Origin: Rhodocytophaga rosea
GTDB taxonomy: Bacteria > Bacteroidota > Bacteroidia > Cytophagales > 172606-1
DNA length: 64,000 nt
Assembly (NCBI RefSeq): GCF_010119975.1
Contig: NZ_CP048222.1
Span: 6,920,501-6,984,500, forward strand
Direction: 5' to 3'
Shown here: piece by piece, positions 1 to 7,675 of the stretch
How positions within the stretch are numbered: the first letter of the stretch is position 1
Layout of the letters: each line of letters opens with the position of its first letter
The notes under the pieces: model-generated
The model's database searches: none
The model's input: the letters and a program-made list of their open reading frames with translations, nothing else
Told to the model about the DNA's origin: nothing
Position numbers and translations under genes: made by a program

Positions 1-1314
1 AAAGCTGGTCAGCAGATGTGGCAGGAGGGAGACGAAGCCAGATATTTTATGGCGGTGCTGGAGGGCACTTTCCAGATATACCGCATTATTAAAGGCCAGC
101 ATTTATTTATCAATACTTTTACCAAAGGGATGACCGGGGGAGAATTAGCGCTGCTGGCTGGTACGCCTCATCCTGGAAATGCAGCAGCCATTACGGATGT
201 AAAACTGCTCCTGATTGATGAAGATAATTTCTGGAAAATGCTGGCAGATTGTGAGCCTGTCCGCAAGAAGATATTACGTAACATGGCCGAACGGCTGAAG
301 GAAATTAATATTCTCTCGTTCCAGCGCGAAAAATTGCTTTCTCTGGGTACCATGGCTGCAGGACTGGCGCATGAACTCAATAATCCAGCATCAGCTGCTA
401 AACGGGCTTCGCAAAACCTGATCAAAACCATCGACGAATTTGATTTTCATTCAACAGAAGTGCTTAAATGGGTAATGTTCAAGGAACCCAACCGGGAGGG
501 ATTTCTGTTTCAACCCATCCGTGATATTATCAATACGCCAGTAAAACTCGACTCCCTCACCAGTAGCGAACATGAAGACAACCTGATCAGCTGGATGGAA
601 GAACAGGGCGTAGACGATGCCTGGGATATGGCATCTACCCTGGTTTCAGCCGGATTTACCAGCGAAAATCTATCTGATTTCACGCAGCAACTGGTACCCA
701 AATATATTCCCAGTTTTCTGCGGTGGATACACAAAGAAGTAGAAATGCGCCAGTTATCACTGGAACTGAAAGAAAGTACCAGCCGCATTTCAGATCTGGT
801 GACGGCCATTAAATCGTATTCCTACATGGACCAGAACATACAGGTTGCCCAGAAAGTAGATGTGCATGAAGGAATTAACAATACCTTACTGATTCTGAAC
901 CATAAGTTTAAAACAAAAAATATTAAGGTAATCAAAGAATATGGAGAAGGTATTCCACAGGTATCGGCTTTCGGCAGTGAACTCAACCAGGTATGGACCA
1001 ACCTGATCGATAATGCCATTGATGCCGTTCCTCAACAGGGAGGAAAGATTATTGTAAGAACTTATATAGATGACACTTGTATTGTTTCCAGAACCGTAGC
1101 CGTAGCCATTATTGACAATGGAATAGGAATTCCTAAAGAGATTCAAAATAAAATATTTGAACCTTTTTTTACAACCAAAGGCGTTGGCAAAGGTACCGGA
1201 CTAGGGCTGGAAATCGCCCACCGCATTATTGTAAACCAGCATAAAGGCGATATAGAAGTTTCCTCTGAACCCGGAAATACAATCTTTACGGTATATGTAC
1301 CCATTGATGTGTAG
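1..1314 (+). CDS. Cyclic nucleotide-binding sensor histidine kinase (5' end cut off by window)
   Basis: The reading frame is open from the first base (KAGQQMWQEG precedes the first Met at 16), so the true start lies upstream. The visible N-terminus is the second half of a cNMP-binding beta-roll (GDEARYFMAVLEGTFQIYR, then GGELALLAG), to about base 290. A HisKA-like H-box GLAHELNNPASAA follows with the phospho-His codon at 370-372, then a long helical insert containing the signature ISWMEEQGV. The HATPase_c domain shows an N-box (WTNLIDNAIDAV, near 990-1026), G1 (IIDNGIGIP, near 1110) and G2 (GKGTGLGLEI, near 1186). No membrane segment is visible, so it is probably cytosolic. It is a close paralogue of the next gene and probably signals to the receiver-flavoprotein encoded at 3376. 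The ligand is not known from sequence. Confidence 0.9.
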   Translation, partial: KAGQQMWQEGDEARYFMAVLEGTFQIYRIIKGQHLFINTFTKGMTGGELALLAGTPHPGNAAAITDVKLLLIDEDNFWKMLADCEPVRKKILRNMAERLKEINILSFQREKLLSLGTMAAGLAHELNNPASAAKRASQNLIKTIDEFDFHSTEVLKWVMFKEPNREGFLFQPIRDIINTPVKLDSLTSSEHEDNLISWMEEQGVDDAWDMASTLVSAGFTSENLSDFTQQLVPKYIPSFLRWIHKEVEMRQLSLELKESTSRISDLVTAIKSYSYMDQNIQVAQKVDVHEGINNTLLILNHKFKTKNIKVIKEYGEGIPQVSAFGSELNQVWTNLIDNAIDAVPQQGGKIIVRTYIDDTCIVSRTVAVAIIDNGIGIPKEIQNKIFEPFFTTKGVGKGTGLGLEIAHRIIVNQHKGDIEVSSEPGNTIFTVYVPIDV

Positions 1315-1315
1315 A

Positions 1316-1384
1316 TAATTACGAATTACGAATTACGAATTACGAATTACGAATTACGAATTACGAATTACGAATTACGAATTA
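1316..1384. repeat. 7-bp tandem repeat ACGAATT, about 9.5 copies
   Basis: Perfect head-to-tail copies of ACGAATT begin directly after the stop codon of the first kinase gene. They are followed by a tail, CTTTTCTTAAAAGCTTATTTG (roughly 1385-1407), that recurs after the two other AATTACG arrays at 2973 and 62768. No gene overlaps it. Confidence 0.95.
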
Positions 1385-1410
1385 ACTTTTCTTAAAAGCT
1401 TATTTGAAAA

Positions 1411-1560
1411 ATGAGTGATTGAGTGGATGAGTGATGGAGTGAGTATATCCTAAGCAGTTTACTTGTTTAACAATCCTGTCATTTAACAATTCAGCAATAA
1501 AACCATCTAATCATCCAACATTCATTCACTCAATCACTCATTCGCTCAATCACTTACTCC
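1411..1560. repeat. Inverted pair of GATTGAGTG / CACTCAATC words
   Basis: The left arm at 1411-1446 is made of variants of ATGAGTGATTGAGTGG. The right arm at 1520-1560 carries the reverse-complement words (CACTCAATCACTCATTCG). About 73 bp of AT-rich DNA lies between. The right arm ends just before the start codon of the second kinase at 1562. It resembles the other inverted word pairs in this window in architecture, not in sequence. Confidence 0.75.
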
Positions 1561-1561
1561 C

Positions 1562-2971
1562 ATGACACAGGAACTCACGCAATATTTAATAGAAGAATTA
1601 CAGGCCATTCCTACATTTAATGGGTTGCCGCAGCAACAACTGGTCTGGTTTGTAGAACATGCCAGTATCCGTCAGGTGGAGGAAGACGAAAAAGTGTTCA
1701 GAAAAGGAGAACAGGCTGATCTTATGCTCATTATTTTGAAGGGAGCAGTCCAGTTGCTGCTGGAACAAAACGGACAGGTTCTTCCCATCAGCACCATTCA
1801 TAAAGGAGATATCACCGGATTATTGCCTTACTCCCAGATGAAAGTAGCAGGTGCAACCGGAATAGCTACGCAGTCTACCAACCTGCTTATTTTTCACCGC
1901 AATGATTTTCCTGCCTTACAGGAAACATGTCCTGAACTTGTTGCCCGTTTAGTAACAGTAATGACGAGCCGTATCCGGGAGTTTACCAAAGTACAGGAAC
2001 AACGGGAGAAAATGCTTTCGCTCAGCAAACTATCTGCCGGTCTGGCTCATGAACTGAATAATCCCGCAGCCGCCATTGTCCGGACGATTGCCCAGATTCG
2101 CAAGCGGCTGGGTAAATTACCCAAGAAGGTGAAACAGTTAAGCAGACATCAATTAACAGATGAACAATTAAGCGCCATTACCAAGTTGATCGAGCGCAAA
2201 GTCAGGCAAACGGCCCTGAAATTATCCAGTTTGCAGCAAAGTGAAGCTGAGGATGAACTCATTACCTGGATGGAAGAACGGCAAATAGAAGAACCCTGGT
2301 GTCTGGCAGAAACTTTTGTAAAAACAGGTTTGCATGTGGAAGATTTGCAAGCCATTTCCCAGCAAGTGCCTGCCTCGGCCTTATCGGATGTTCTGGACTG
2401 GGTAGAAATGAGCCTGAGCAACGACTGTTTGTTGCAGGAAGTGGAAGATTCATCCTCCCGTATTTCTCAGATTGTGGATAGTGTAAAGGTATACACCCAC
2501 ATGGACCAGGCTTCTGACAGGCAATGGGTAGAACTGCATACCGGTATTGATAGTACCCTGCTCATGATGGCCCATAAACTGAGAAGTAAAAATATTGAGG
2601 TTGTGCGCCAGTATGGGGAGAATGTGCCGCCGGTACGGGGTATTGTATCTGAGCTCAACCAGCTTTGGACTAACCTGATCGATAACGCGATTGATGCCAT
2701 GTCTGTAGGAGGAAAGCTGGAAATTGTTACCTTTCATGAAGGAAAGATGACCGTAGCCAGCTTTATAGACAATGGAACTGGTATTGTCCCGGAAATACTG
2801 TCTAAAATATTTGATCCTTTCTTCACGACAAAAGAAATAGGCAAAGGCACTGGAATGGGTTTAGATATTTCTAATCGTATTGCCATGAACCACAATGCCG
2901 TTATCCGGGTAGAATCCAGACCAGGTCGAACCCAGTTTTCTGTTAACTTTCCATTAGAAATGGTAGAGTAA
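1562..2971 (+). CDS. Cyclic nucleotide-binding sensor histidine kinase (paralogue)
   Basis: A 469-residue cytosolic kinase. An N-terminal cNMP-binding beta-roll (about residues 18-135; FRKGEQADLMLIILKGAVQLL) is followed by the H-box GLAHELNNPAAAIV with phospho-acceptor His163. A roughly 200-residue helical region (ITWMEERQIEEPW) comes next, then HATPase_c with N-box (WTNLIDNAIDAM, near 373-384), G1 (FIDNGTGIV, near 400) and G2 (GKGTGMGLDI, near 426). Its domain order and signature sequences match the truncated kinase upstream, indicating tandem duplication. The start ATG sits at the end of a CACTCAATC repeat block with no Shine-Dalgarno, as is usual in Bacteroidota. The histidine and ATP-binding boxes are all present, so it should be active. 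Its likely partner is the receiver domain of the protein at 3376. Confidence 0.92.
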   Translation: MTQELTQYLIEELQAIPTFNGLPQQQLVWFVEHASIRQVEEDEKVFRKGEQADLMLIILKGAVQLLLEQNGQVLPISTIHKGDITGLLPYSQMKVAGATGIATQSTNLLIFHRNDFPALQETCPELVARLVTVMTSRIREFTKVQEQREKMLSLSKLSAGLAHELNNPAAAIVRTIAQIRKRLGKLPKKVKQLSRHQLTDEQLSAITKLIERKVRQTALKLSSLQQSEAEDELITWMEERQIEEPWCLAETFVKTGLHVEDLQAISQQVPASALSDVLDWVEMSLSNDCLLQEVEDSSSRISQIVDSVKVYTHMDQASDRQWVELHTGIDSTLLMMAHKLRSKNIEVVRQYGENVPPVRGIVSELNQLWTNLIDNAIDAMSVGGKLEIVTFHEGKMTVASFIDNGTGIVPEILSKIFDPFFTTKEIGKGTGMGLDISNRIAMNHNAVIRVESRPGRTQFSVNFPLEMVE

Positions 2972-2972
2972 T

Positions 2973-3002
2973 TACGAATTACGTTTCTTTAAAATCTTAT
3001 TT
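2973..3002. repeat. Short copy of the AATTACG element with conserved tail
   Basis: AATTACGAATTACG (two units) begins within a few bases of the second kinase's stop codon. It is followed by TTTCTTTAAAATCTTATTTG, which matches the tail behind the arrays at 1316 and 62768. It shows that the element is repeat plus tail, with variable unit number. Confidence 0.7.
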
Positions 3003-3204
3003 GATTGAGTATATGAGGTTGTGTCCATAATGACAATAATGATAATCATAGAAGTAAAGGACCTCAACAAAAAATTAATTAATATTCCATGTGCGGGAGA
3101 ATAAATGAAAAGCAGGGTGCGCGTTAGAATGAGCCAGGAAGCGTTTTTCATTTTGCCACAACTGCGTTGGCTCTCTTCGCATTTGTATGCTCAAGAGTGT
3201 TTTG

Positions 3205-3238
3205 TTACTTTTATTTTGGGCAAGCAAAATAAAAGTAA
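3205..3238. repeat. Perfect palindrome, 14-bp arms, 6-nt loop
   Basis: TTACTTTTATTTTG and CAAAATAAAAGTAA flank the loop GGCAAG. The arms are perfectly complementary. It lies between the second kinase and the receiver-flavoprotein. From general familiarity, A/T-rich TTACTTTT...AAAAGTAA palindromes recur in Bacteroidota intergenic DNA. Whether this one acts as a terminator or is a dispersed repeat cannot be decided here. Confidence 0.8.
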
Positions 3239-3375
3239 AGACGGCCTAAGTCATAAAACGCTTATTCATATTTACAGAAATGAGCCTTGACCACAACCTT
3301 ACAAAATTAAAGACTAGTAAACTACTGACGAATGAATTTCAGTGAAGCAAATTGAACAATAACTATTAACCACTT

Positions 3376-5037
3376 ATGAAACCACCTATCCTTTTTGTAA
3401 TAGATGATGATCCCCAGGTATTACGAGCCATTGAACGGGATTTAAGAAGCCGTTACCGGAGAGAATACCGGGTACTCAATGCCAGTTCGGGCGATGAAGC
3501 CCTTGAGACAGTAAAAGAATTAAAACTAAGGAACGAAGTGGTCGCTCTCTTTCTTTCCGACCAGCGAATGCCTGGCATGCTGGGCGTAGATTTTTTGCAG
3601 CAAGCCCGTACCCATTATCCGGATGCCAAACGGGTATTACTCACGGCGTATTCTGATACAAACGCTGCCATTAAAGCGATCAACGAAGTACAGTTGGATT
3701 ATTATTTGATGAAGCCCTGGGACCCTCCTGAGGAAAAACTCTATCCGGTAATTGATGGATTGCTAGAAGAATGGCAGAATAGTTACCGGCCAGAGGTACA
3801 AGGCATTCGAATTCTGGGATATCAATGGTCGCCGCAGTCGCATACGATCAAGGATTTTCTGGCTGGGAATCTGATTCCCTATACCTGGCTGGATGTAGAA
3901 ACCTCTGACAAAGCAACCAAACTCTTGGCTTTGAGTAATGCAGAACGTAAAGATTTACCGGTGGTATTTTTCGAAGATGGCAGCTATCTGGTAAAGCCTG
4001 ATCTGGCCTCACTGGGAACCAAAGTAGGCTTAAAATCCCAGGCTTCGGAAAAACTCTATGATGTGGTCATTATCGGTGCTGGTCCTGCCGGATTGGCGGC
4101 AGCGGTTTATGGAGCATCTGAAGGATTAAAAACCTTATTGATAGAAAAACGTGCTCCAGGCGGACAAGCCGGAACCAGTTCCCGGATTGAAAACTACCTG
4201 GGCTTTCACAATGGCTTAAGCGGGTCAGAACTTACTTTTCGGGCACTTACCCAGGCCACCCGTTTTGGTGCCGAAGTACTGACACCACAGGAAGTCGCCA
4301 ATATTAAACTCAAGGAACAATACAAGATATTGCAACTGGCAGATGGAACAGAGGTAAATGCCCGCAGCATTGTGCTGACCACTGGCGTAAGTTACCGCAT
4401 GCTGGGAGCCAAAGGAGAGGAGAAATATACCGGAGCTGGTGTATATTATGGAGCTGCCAATACAGAAGCCTATGCGTGCGCAGAACAGGATGTGTATATT
4501 GTAGGCGGCGGCAACTCTGCCGGACAGGCAGCCATGTACTTATCTAAATATGCCCGGAGTGTGCATATCCTGGTGCGGAAGCCGGATTTAACCGCTACAA
4601 TGTCGCAGTACCTGATCGACCAGATTGCTGCTACCAAAAATATTGCGGTATGTGGCAAAACTGTTGTAACCGAAATGAGAGGAGAAGGCCGTCTGGAAGA
4701 AATTACCATTCAAAACATAGAAACAGGCCAGACAGAAGTAGCCAAAACCCAATCAGTGTTTATCTTTATAGGCGCCAAACCTTGTACCGACTGGATGCAA
4801 CTCGATATTCTGCGGAATGATAAAGGCTACATAGAAACTGGCCGGGAACTACTCCGTTTTGATAACTTCAAGAAAAAATGGAAACTTGAACGGGAACCGT
4901 ATTTACTGGAATCGAGCATGCCAGGTATTTTTGCCGCCGGCGATGTACGCGCCGGAGCCATGAACCGGATTGCTTCTGCTGTAGGAGAAGGCGCTATGGC
5001 CATCAAGTTTGTGCATGAATACCTCGCAGAGCCGTAA
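3376..5037 (+). CDS. Fused response regulator / thioredoxin-reductase-like flavoprotein
   Basis: A 553-residue three-part fusion. Residues 1-130 are a receiver domain with acidic pocket D10-D12, phospho-acceptor D62 (FLSDQRMPG), T90 and K113 (MKPWDPP). Residues about 143-222 are a thioredoxin/glutaredoxin-like fold (IRILGYQWSPQS...LPVVFFEDGS) in which WSPQS occupies the usual CxxC position. Residues about 228-553 are a FAD/NAD(P) reductase with GAGPAGLAAAVYGA, the NADPH motif VGGGNSAGQAAMYLS and the C-terminal FAD motif FAAGDVRAGAMNR. The region that holds CATC in true thioredoxin reductases reads YYGAANTEAYACAEQ, with no CxxC. The flavoprotein is therefore unlikely to reduce thioredoxin in the classical way. 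Following two cNMP kinases, it is probably their phosphorylation target, linking a nucleotide or redox signal to an enzymatic output. Confidence 0.9.
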   Translation: MKPPILFVIDDDPQVLRAIERDLRSRYRREYRVLNASSGDEALETVKELKLRNEVVALFLSDQRMPGMLGVDFLQQARTHYPDAKRVLLTAYSDTNAAIKAINEVQLDYYLMKPWDPPEEKLYPVIDGLLEEWQNSYRPEVQGIRILGYQWSPQSHTIKDFLAGNLIPYTWLDVETSDKATKLLALSNAERKDLPVVFFEDGSYLVKPDLASLGTKVGLKSQASEKLYDVVIIGAGPAGLAAAVYGASEGLKTLLIEKRAPGGQAGTSSRIENYLGFHNGLSGSELTFRALTQATRFGAEVLTPQEVANIKLKEQYKILQLADGTEVNARSIVLTTGVSYRMLGAKGEEKYTGAGVYYGAANTEAYACAEQDVYIVGGGNSAGQAAMYLSKYARSVHILVRKPDLTATMSQYLIDQIAATKNIAVCGKTVVTEMRGEGRLEEITIQNIETGQTEVAKTQSVFIFIGAKPCTDWMQLDILRNDKGYIETGRELLRFDNFKKKWKLEREPYLLESSMPGIFAAGDVRAGAMNRIASAVGEGAMAIKFVHEYLAEP

Positions 5038-5140
5038 TCCAAGAGTATTGGTTATGTTGCACCATATTTTAGGCTTTAGGCATAATGAAACGCTAAGTAT
5101 GCTACCTAACAAAGATATTGTAATTTAACTATAAACAGCC

Positions 5141-5389
5141 ATGAAAACCTTTATAAATCGATTTAATCAAATTATGGCTAGCAGCCCTGAAATGATTATG
5201 AATACTAAAGAATACGAGCAAAATGTAAAAAATATCAAGGCAGAAATCACCCTGAAATATTCCCAAATGATTAGGCAGGAAAAGAATGCTTTTAAAAGAG
5301 TACTGCTAAAAATTAAAAAGAGAAGCGAAATAAAGAAAGTTATCAAACAGTTAACTTCTCTCGATAAACTTTATTTAGTTGCGGAATAG
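5141..5389 (+). CDS. Small hypothetical protein, lysine-rich and helical
   Basis: An 82-residue protein (pI clearly basic) beginning MKTFINRFNQIMASSPEM. It has a predominantly helical composition and a Lys/Arg cluster in the middle (KRVLLKIKKRSEIKK). It has no signal peptide, membrane segment or family I recognise. It stands alone between the receiver-flavoprotein and the DUF4178 genes, in the same direction. Composition and codon use look coding, but its size makes the call moderate. Confidence 0.55.
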   Translation: MKTFINRFNQIMASSPEMIMNTKEYEQNVKNIKAEITLKYSQMIRQEKNAFKRVLLKIKKRSEIKKVIKQLTSLDKLYLVAE

Positions 5390-5517
5390 CTTATAAATAT
5401 AATAACTAAGACTAACTCTTGCTTCGACTGAACGCCTTCATGCTACATCAAAGTGGTGTTATAGTAGGAACGATGCAGGAAAACTATTCCATTTACCAAA
5501 AAGCGTACTATCGTTAT

Positions 5518-6132
5518 ATGTCATTTCAAACACTGAATTGTCCTTCTTGTGGTGCTGAACTGGAACTGCAGTACCGGCATTCCAAAATGGTGGTGTGTAA
5601 ATACTGCGGACAAACCAGTTATATTAATGCAGGTCTGGCTGACCCGACAGGAGAGAAAATTTTACTGGCCGATTATGGTTCTTTATTATCCGTGGGGAAG
5701 CGGGGGAAACTGAAAGGCAAAACCTTTCAGGTGCTAGGCCGGTTGCGGTTCGATTATGAAGATGGCTTCTGGGATGAATGGCTCATCTGGTTTGATGGGC
5801 AGGAGTATACTGATTTCTGGCTGCAGGAAGATGAAGGAGAATTTACCCTATTCACCAAAAAAGAATTATCATACAGAGTTCCGGAATTTGACAAGGTAAA
5901 AGTAGCTAACCAGATGGCCATAAACGGACAGGGTGTATTTGTGACTGAAAAGAACCGGGCTACTATTAATGGTGGTGAAGGCGAACTGTCTTTTCAGGTA
6001 ATGCCCGGAGAACAGGCCGATTTTATTGATGGCATTCTGGAAGGAAAACCAGTAAGTCTGGAATATATGCCTGGAGAAACGGTGTTTAATATCGGAGAAA
6101 CTGTAGCCCTCACGGATTTTCAATGGCTATAA
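5518..6132 (+). CDS. Zinc-ribbon DUF4178 domain protein
   Basis: About 204 residues from the chosen ATG (MSFQTLNCPSCG). In-frame starts exist upstream at 5473 (ATG) and 5419 (TTG), but the sequence before 5518 shows no domain character. The N-terminus is a zinc ribbon (CPSCGAELE, then CKYCGQT about 20 residues later). The rest fits DUF4178, with the hallmark patterns LKGKTFQVLGRLRF, DEWLIWF and FWLQEDEGEF. No membrane segment is present. It is followed after an 8-bp repeat array by a second, longer DUF4178 gene. By gene-neighbourhood knowledge, DUF4178 proteins often sit with membrane aminopropyltransferases and DUF350 proteins, as encoded here at 32-34 kb. The biochemical role is unknown. 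Confidence 0.85.
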   Translation: MSFQTLNCPSCGAELELQYRHSKMVVCKYCGQTSYINAGLADPTGEKILLADYGSLLSVGKRGKLKGKTFQVLGRLRFDYEDGFWDEWLIWFDGQEYTDFWLQEDEGEFTLFTKKELSYRVPEFDKVKVANQMAINGQGVFVTEKNRATINGGEGELSFQVMPGEQADFIDGILEGKPVSLEYMPGETVFNIGETVALTDFQWL

Positions 6133-6190
6133 TATAAAATTGTAGAATTACAGGATTACAGAAGGTCAGAATAATAAATAAATTATTATA

Positions 6191-6278
6191 ATTCAGTAAT
6201 TCAGTAATTCAGTAATTCAGTAATTCAGTAATTCAGTAATTCAGTAATTCAGTAATTCAGTAATTCAGTAATTCAGTA
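6191..6278. repeat. 8-bp tandem repeat ATTCAGTA, 11 copies
   Basis: Eleven perfect head-to-tail ATTCAGTA units lie between the two DUF4178 genes, ending 23 bp before the ATG at 6302. The flank at 6146-6175 contains ATTACAGGATTACAGAA, a word also seen near 10735 and 15510. Being noncoding, the array can vary in length without breaking a gene, but it could alter spacing or expression of the downstream gene. Confidence 0.95.
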
Positions 6279-6301
6279 TTTTTTCCATGTACTAACAAAC
6301 C

Positions 6302-7675
6302 ATGAGTGCTATTCAGCCGCAAGCCTATTTTAAATCTATCCGGCAGTTTAAATGCAGTAATTGTGCCGGTGAAATCTCGCTGATCAATAAGCGGACAAGG
6401 TATGTGGCCTGCCAGTATTGTGGTACCGTACAGGATGCCCAGTCAGAGGCGCACCAGATTATTACCAGATTAAATGCTCCTTCCCAGTTTCCGCCTAAGT
6501 CTTTTATAAAGCTGGAGATGAAAGCAGTATTTTCCGGCAAAAATTATCAGGTACTGGGCAGGACCAGGTGGCGTTCCAAATATAAGGAATACTGGTCGGA
6601 GGAAGGCGAAACCGGCTATTCGGATGAAACCTGGGAATACGATGAATGGGTGTTGATGGGAGAGGATTTTACCTATTTCTACCTGATCGAAGATTCTGAT
6701 GGATACGCTGTTTCCCAGTCTGTTTTTCCTAAGTATCCTACGCTGCCGAAAGGAACGTCGATGATGAATTTTTTAGCTGGCAAACAGGAAAGGGTGGTAG
6801 AATATGGAGAATCGAAAGTGCTGTATTTCGAAGGAGAGTCTACTTATCAGATCAAGGCTGGCGACAAGGTGCAGTTCTCGCAGTATAATTCAGGCCGGTA
6901 TAGTTATATTACAGAATGGCGGTTAAGGGAAGATGGAAAAGAGATTAAGGAAATTGAGTTTTTCCAGGAAGAGCCTTTTACTTACAAAGAAATATTAGCT
7001 GCTTTTGCCAATGATCCGGCAATTGCCCAGCTGAAACAGCAACTGGAAAAACGCAGCCGCAGCAGAATTTTCTGGCGGATTTCCTTCTGGCTTACGGCTA
7101 TTGTATTTCTGGTATTACTGATTGGTTCAGCCGGAGAAGGGGAACAGGTATTTACGGCTACCTATCCAGTGCCGGTTGTCAGTCAGACTGGCGCTTCTGA
7201 CGACGATGATCCGGAGGTGGTGGCTACTACCAAACCTATGCCCTTGCAGAAAGTGAACCGGGTGTATGAAGTTAAATTATCAGCCACTATGCCGGATAAC
7301 TCTGATGTTTGGACCGGTCTGGAAATTCTGAATGAGAAAGGAGAAGTGATCAATGCCATTGAAGGTGATTTTTTCCGTGCTTCCGGAGAAGAAGCCTGGT
7401 ATGAAGATGGAGAAAGTGGGGTAGAACACTGGGAAGAAAATGAAACCTCGCATACGGCAGTATACCGCCTGGATGAACCTGGAACATATTCTGCCAGGAT
7501 ATTTGCCATGCCGACCAAAATTCCGGATGCCACCGTTAAGCTGGAAGTATATGAAGGAAGTACATTAAGCCGCTATTATCTGATCGGTTTTCTGCTATTT
7601 ACCTTGCTGGCTATTGTAAGTAGCGTTTCTGCATCTATGGCAAAAGCCGTGTATAAAAAGTTGCAGAATAAATAA
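6302..7675 (+). CDS. Membrane-anchored zinc-ribbon DUF4178 protein
   Basis: A 457-residue protein. An N-terminal zinc ribbon (CSNCAGE at about 18-24; CQYCGTV at about 37-43) precedes a DUF4178-like region (FSGKNYQVLGRTRW at about 78-91; YDEWVLMGEDFTYFYLIED). A basic linker (EKRSRSRIFWR) leads into a first membrane segment at about 260-280 (ISFWLTAIVFLVLLIGSAG). A domain of about 150 residues, acidic and rich in beta-type sequence, lies between it and a second membrane segment near the C-terminus (YYLIGFLLFTLLAIVSSV). By topology the N-terminal half is probably cytoplasmic and the loop periplasmic. It is probably co-expressed with the smaller DUF4178 gene upstream. Confidence 0.85.
   Translation: MSAIQPQAYFKSIRQFKCSNCAGEISLINKRTRYVACQYCGTVQDAQSEAHQIITRLNAPSQFPPKSFIKLEMKAVFSGKNYQVLGRTRWRSKYKEYWSEEGETGYSDETWEYDEWVLMGEDFTYFYLIEDSDGYAVSQSVFPKYPTLPKGTSMMNFLAGKQERVVEYGESKVLYFEGESTYQIKAGDKVQFSQYNSGRYSYITEWRLREDGKEIKEIEFFQEEPFTYKEILAAFANDPAIAQLKQQLEKRSRSRIFWRISFWLTAIVFLVLLIGSAGEGEQVFTATYPVPVVSQTGASDDDDPEVVATTKPMPLQKVNRVYEVKLSATMPDNSDVWTGLEILNEKGEVINAIEGDFFRASGEEAWYEDGESGVEHWEENETSHTAVYRLDEPGTYSARIFAMPTKIPDATVKLEVYEGSTLSRYYLIGFLLFTLLAIVSSVSASMAKAVYKKLQNK

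Larger units (their letters stand above)
2972..3375. other. 404-bp intergenic region with short repeat copies and a palindrome
   Basis: It contains a short copy of the AATTACG element (2972-2986) with the shared tail TTTCTTTAAAATCTTATTTG, and the 14-bp-arm palindrome at 3205-3238. A 61-codon frame at 3105-3290 spans the palindrome and has no recognisable protein features, so I do not call it a gene. A promoter for the receiver-flavoprotein could lie here, but I see no convincing TAnnTTTG box. Confidence 0.6.

Noticed and set aside
3105-3290. 61-codon open frame upstream of the receiver-flavoprotein
   Set aside because: It runs through the palindrome at 3205-3238, has no recognisable features and a composition imposed by the repeat.
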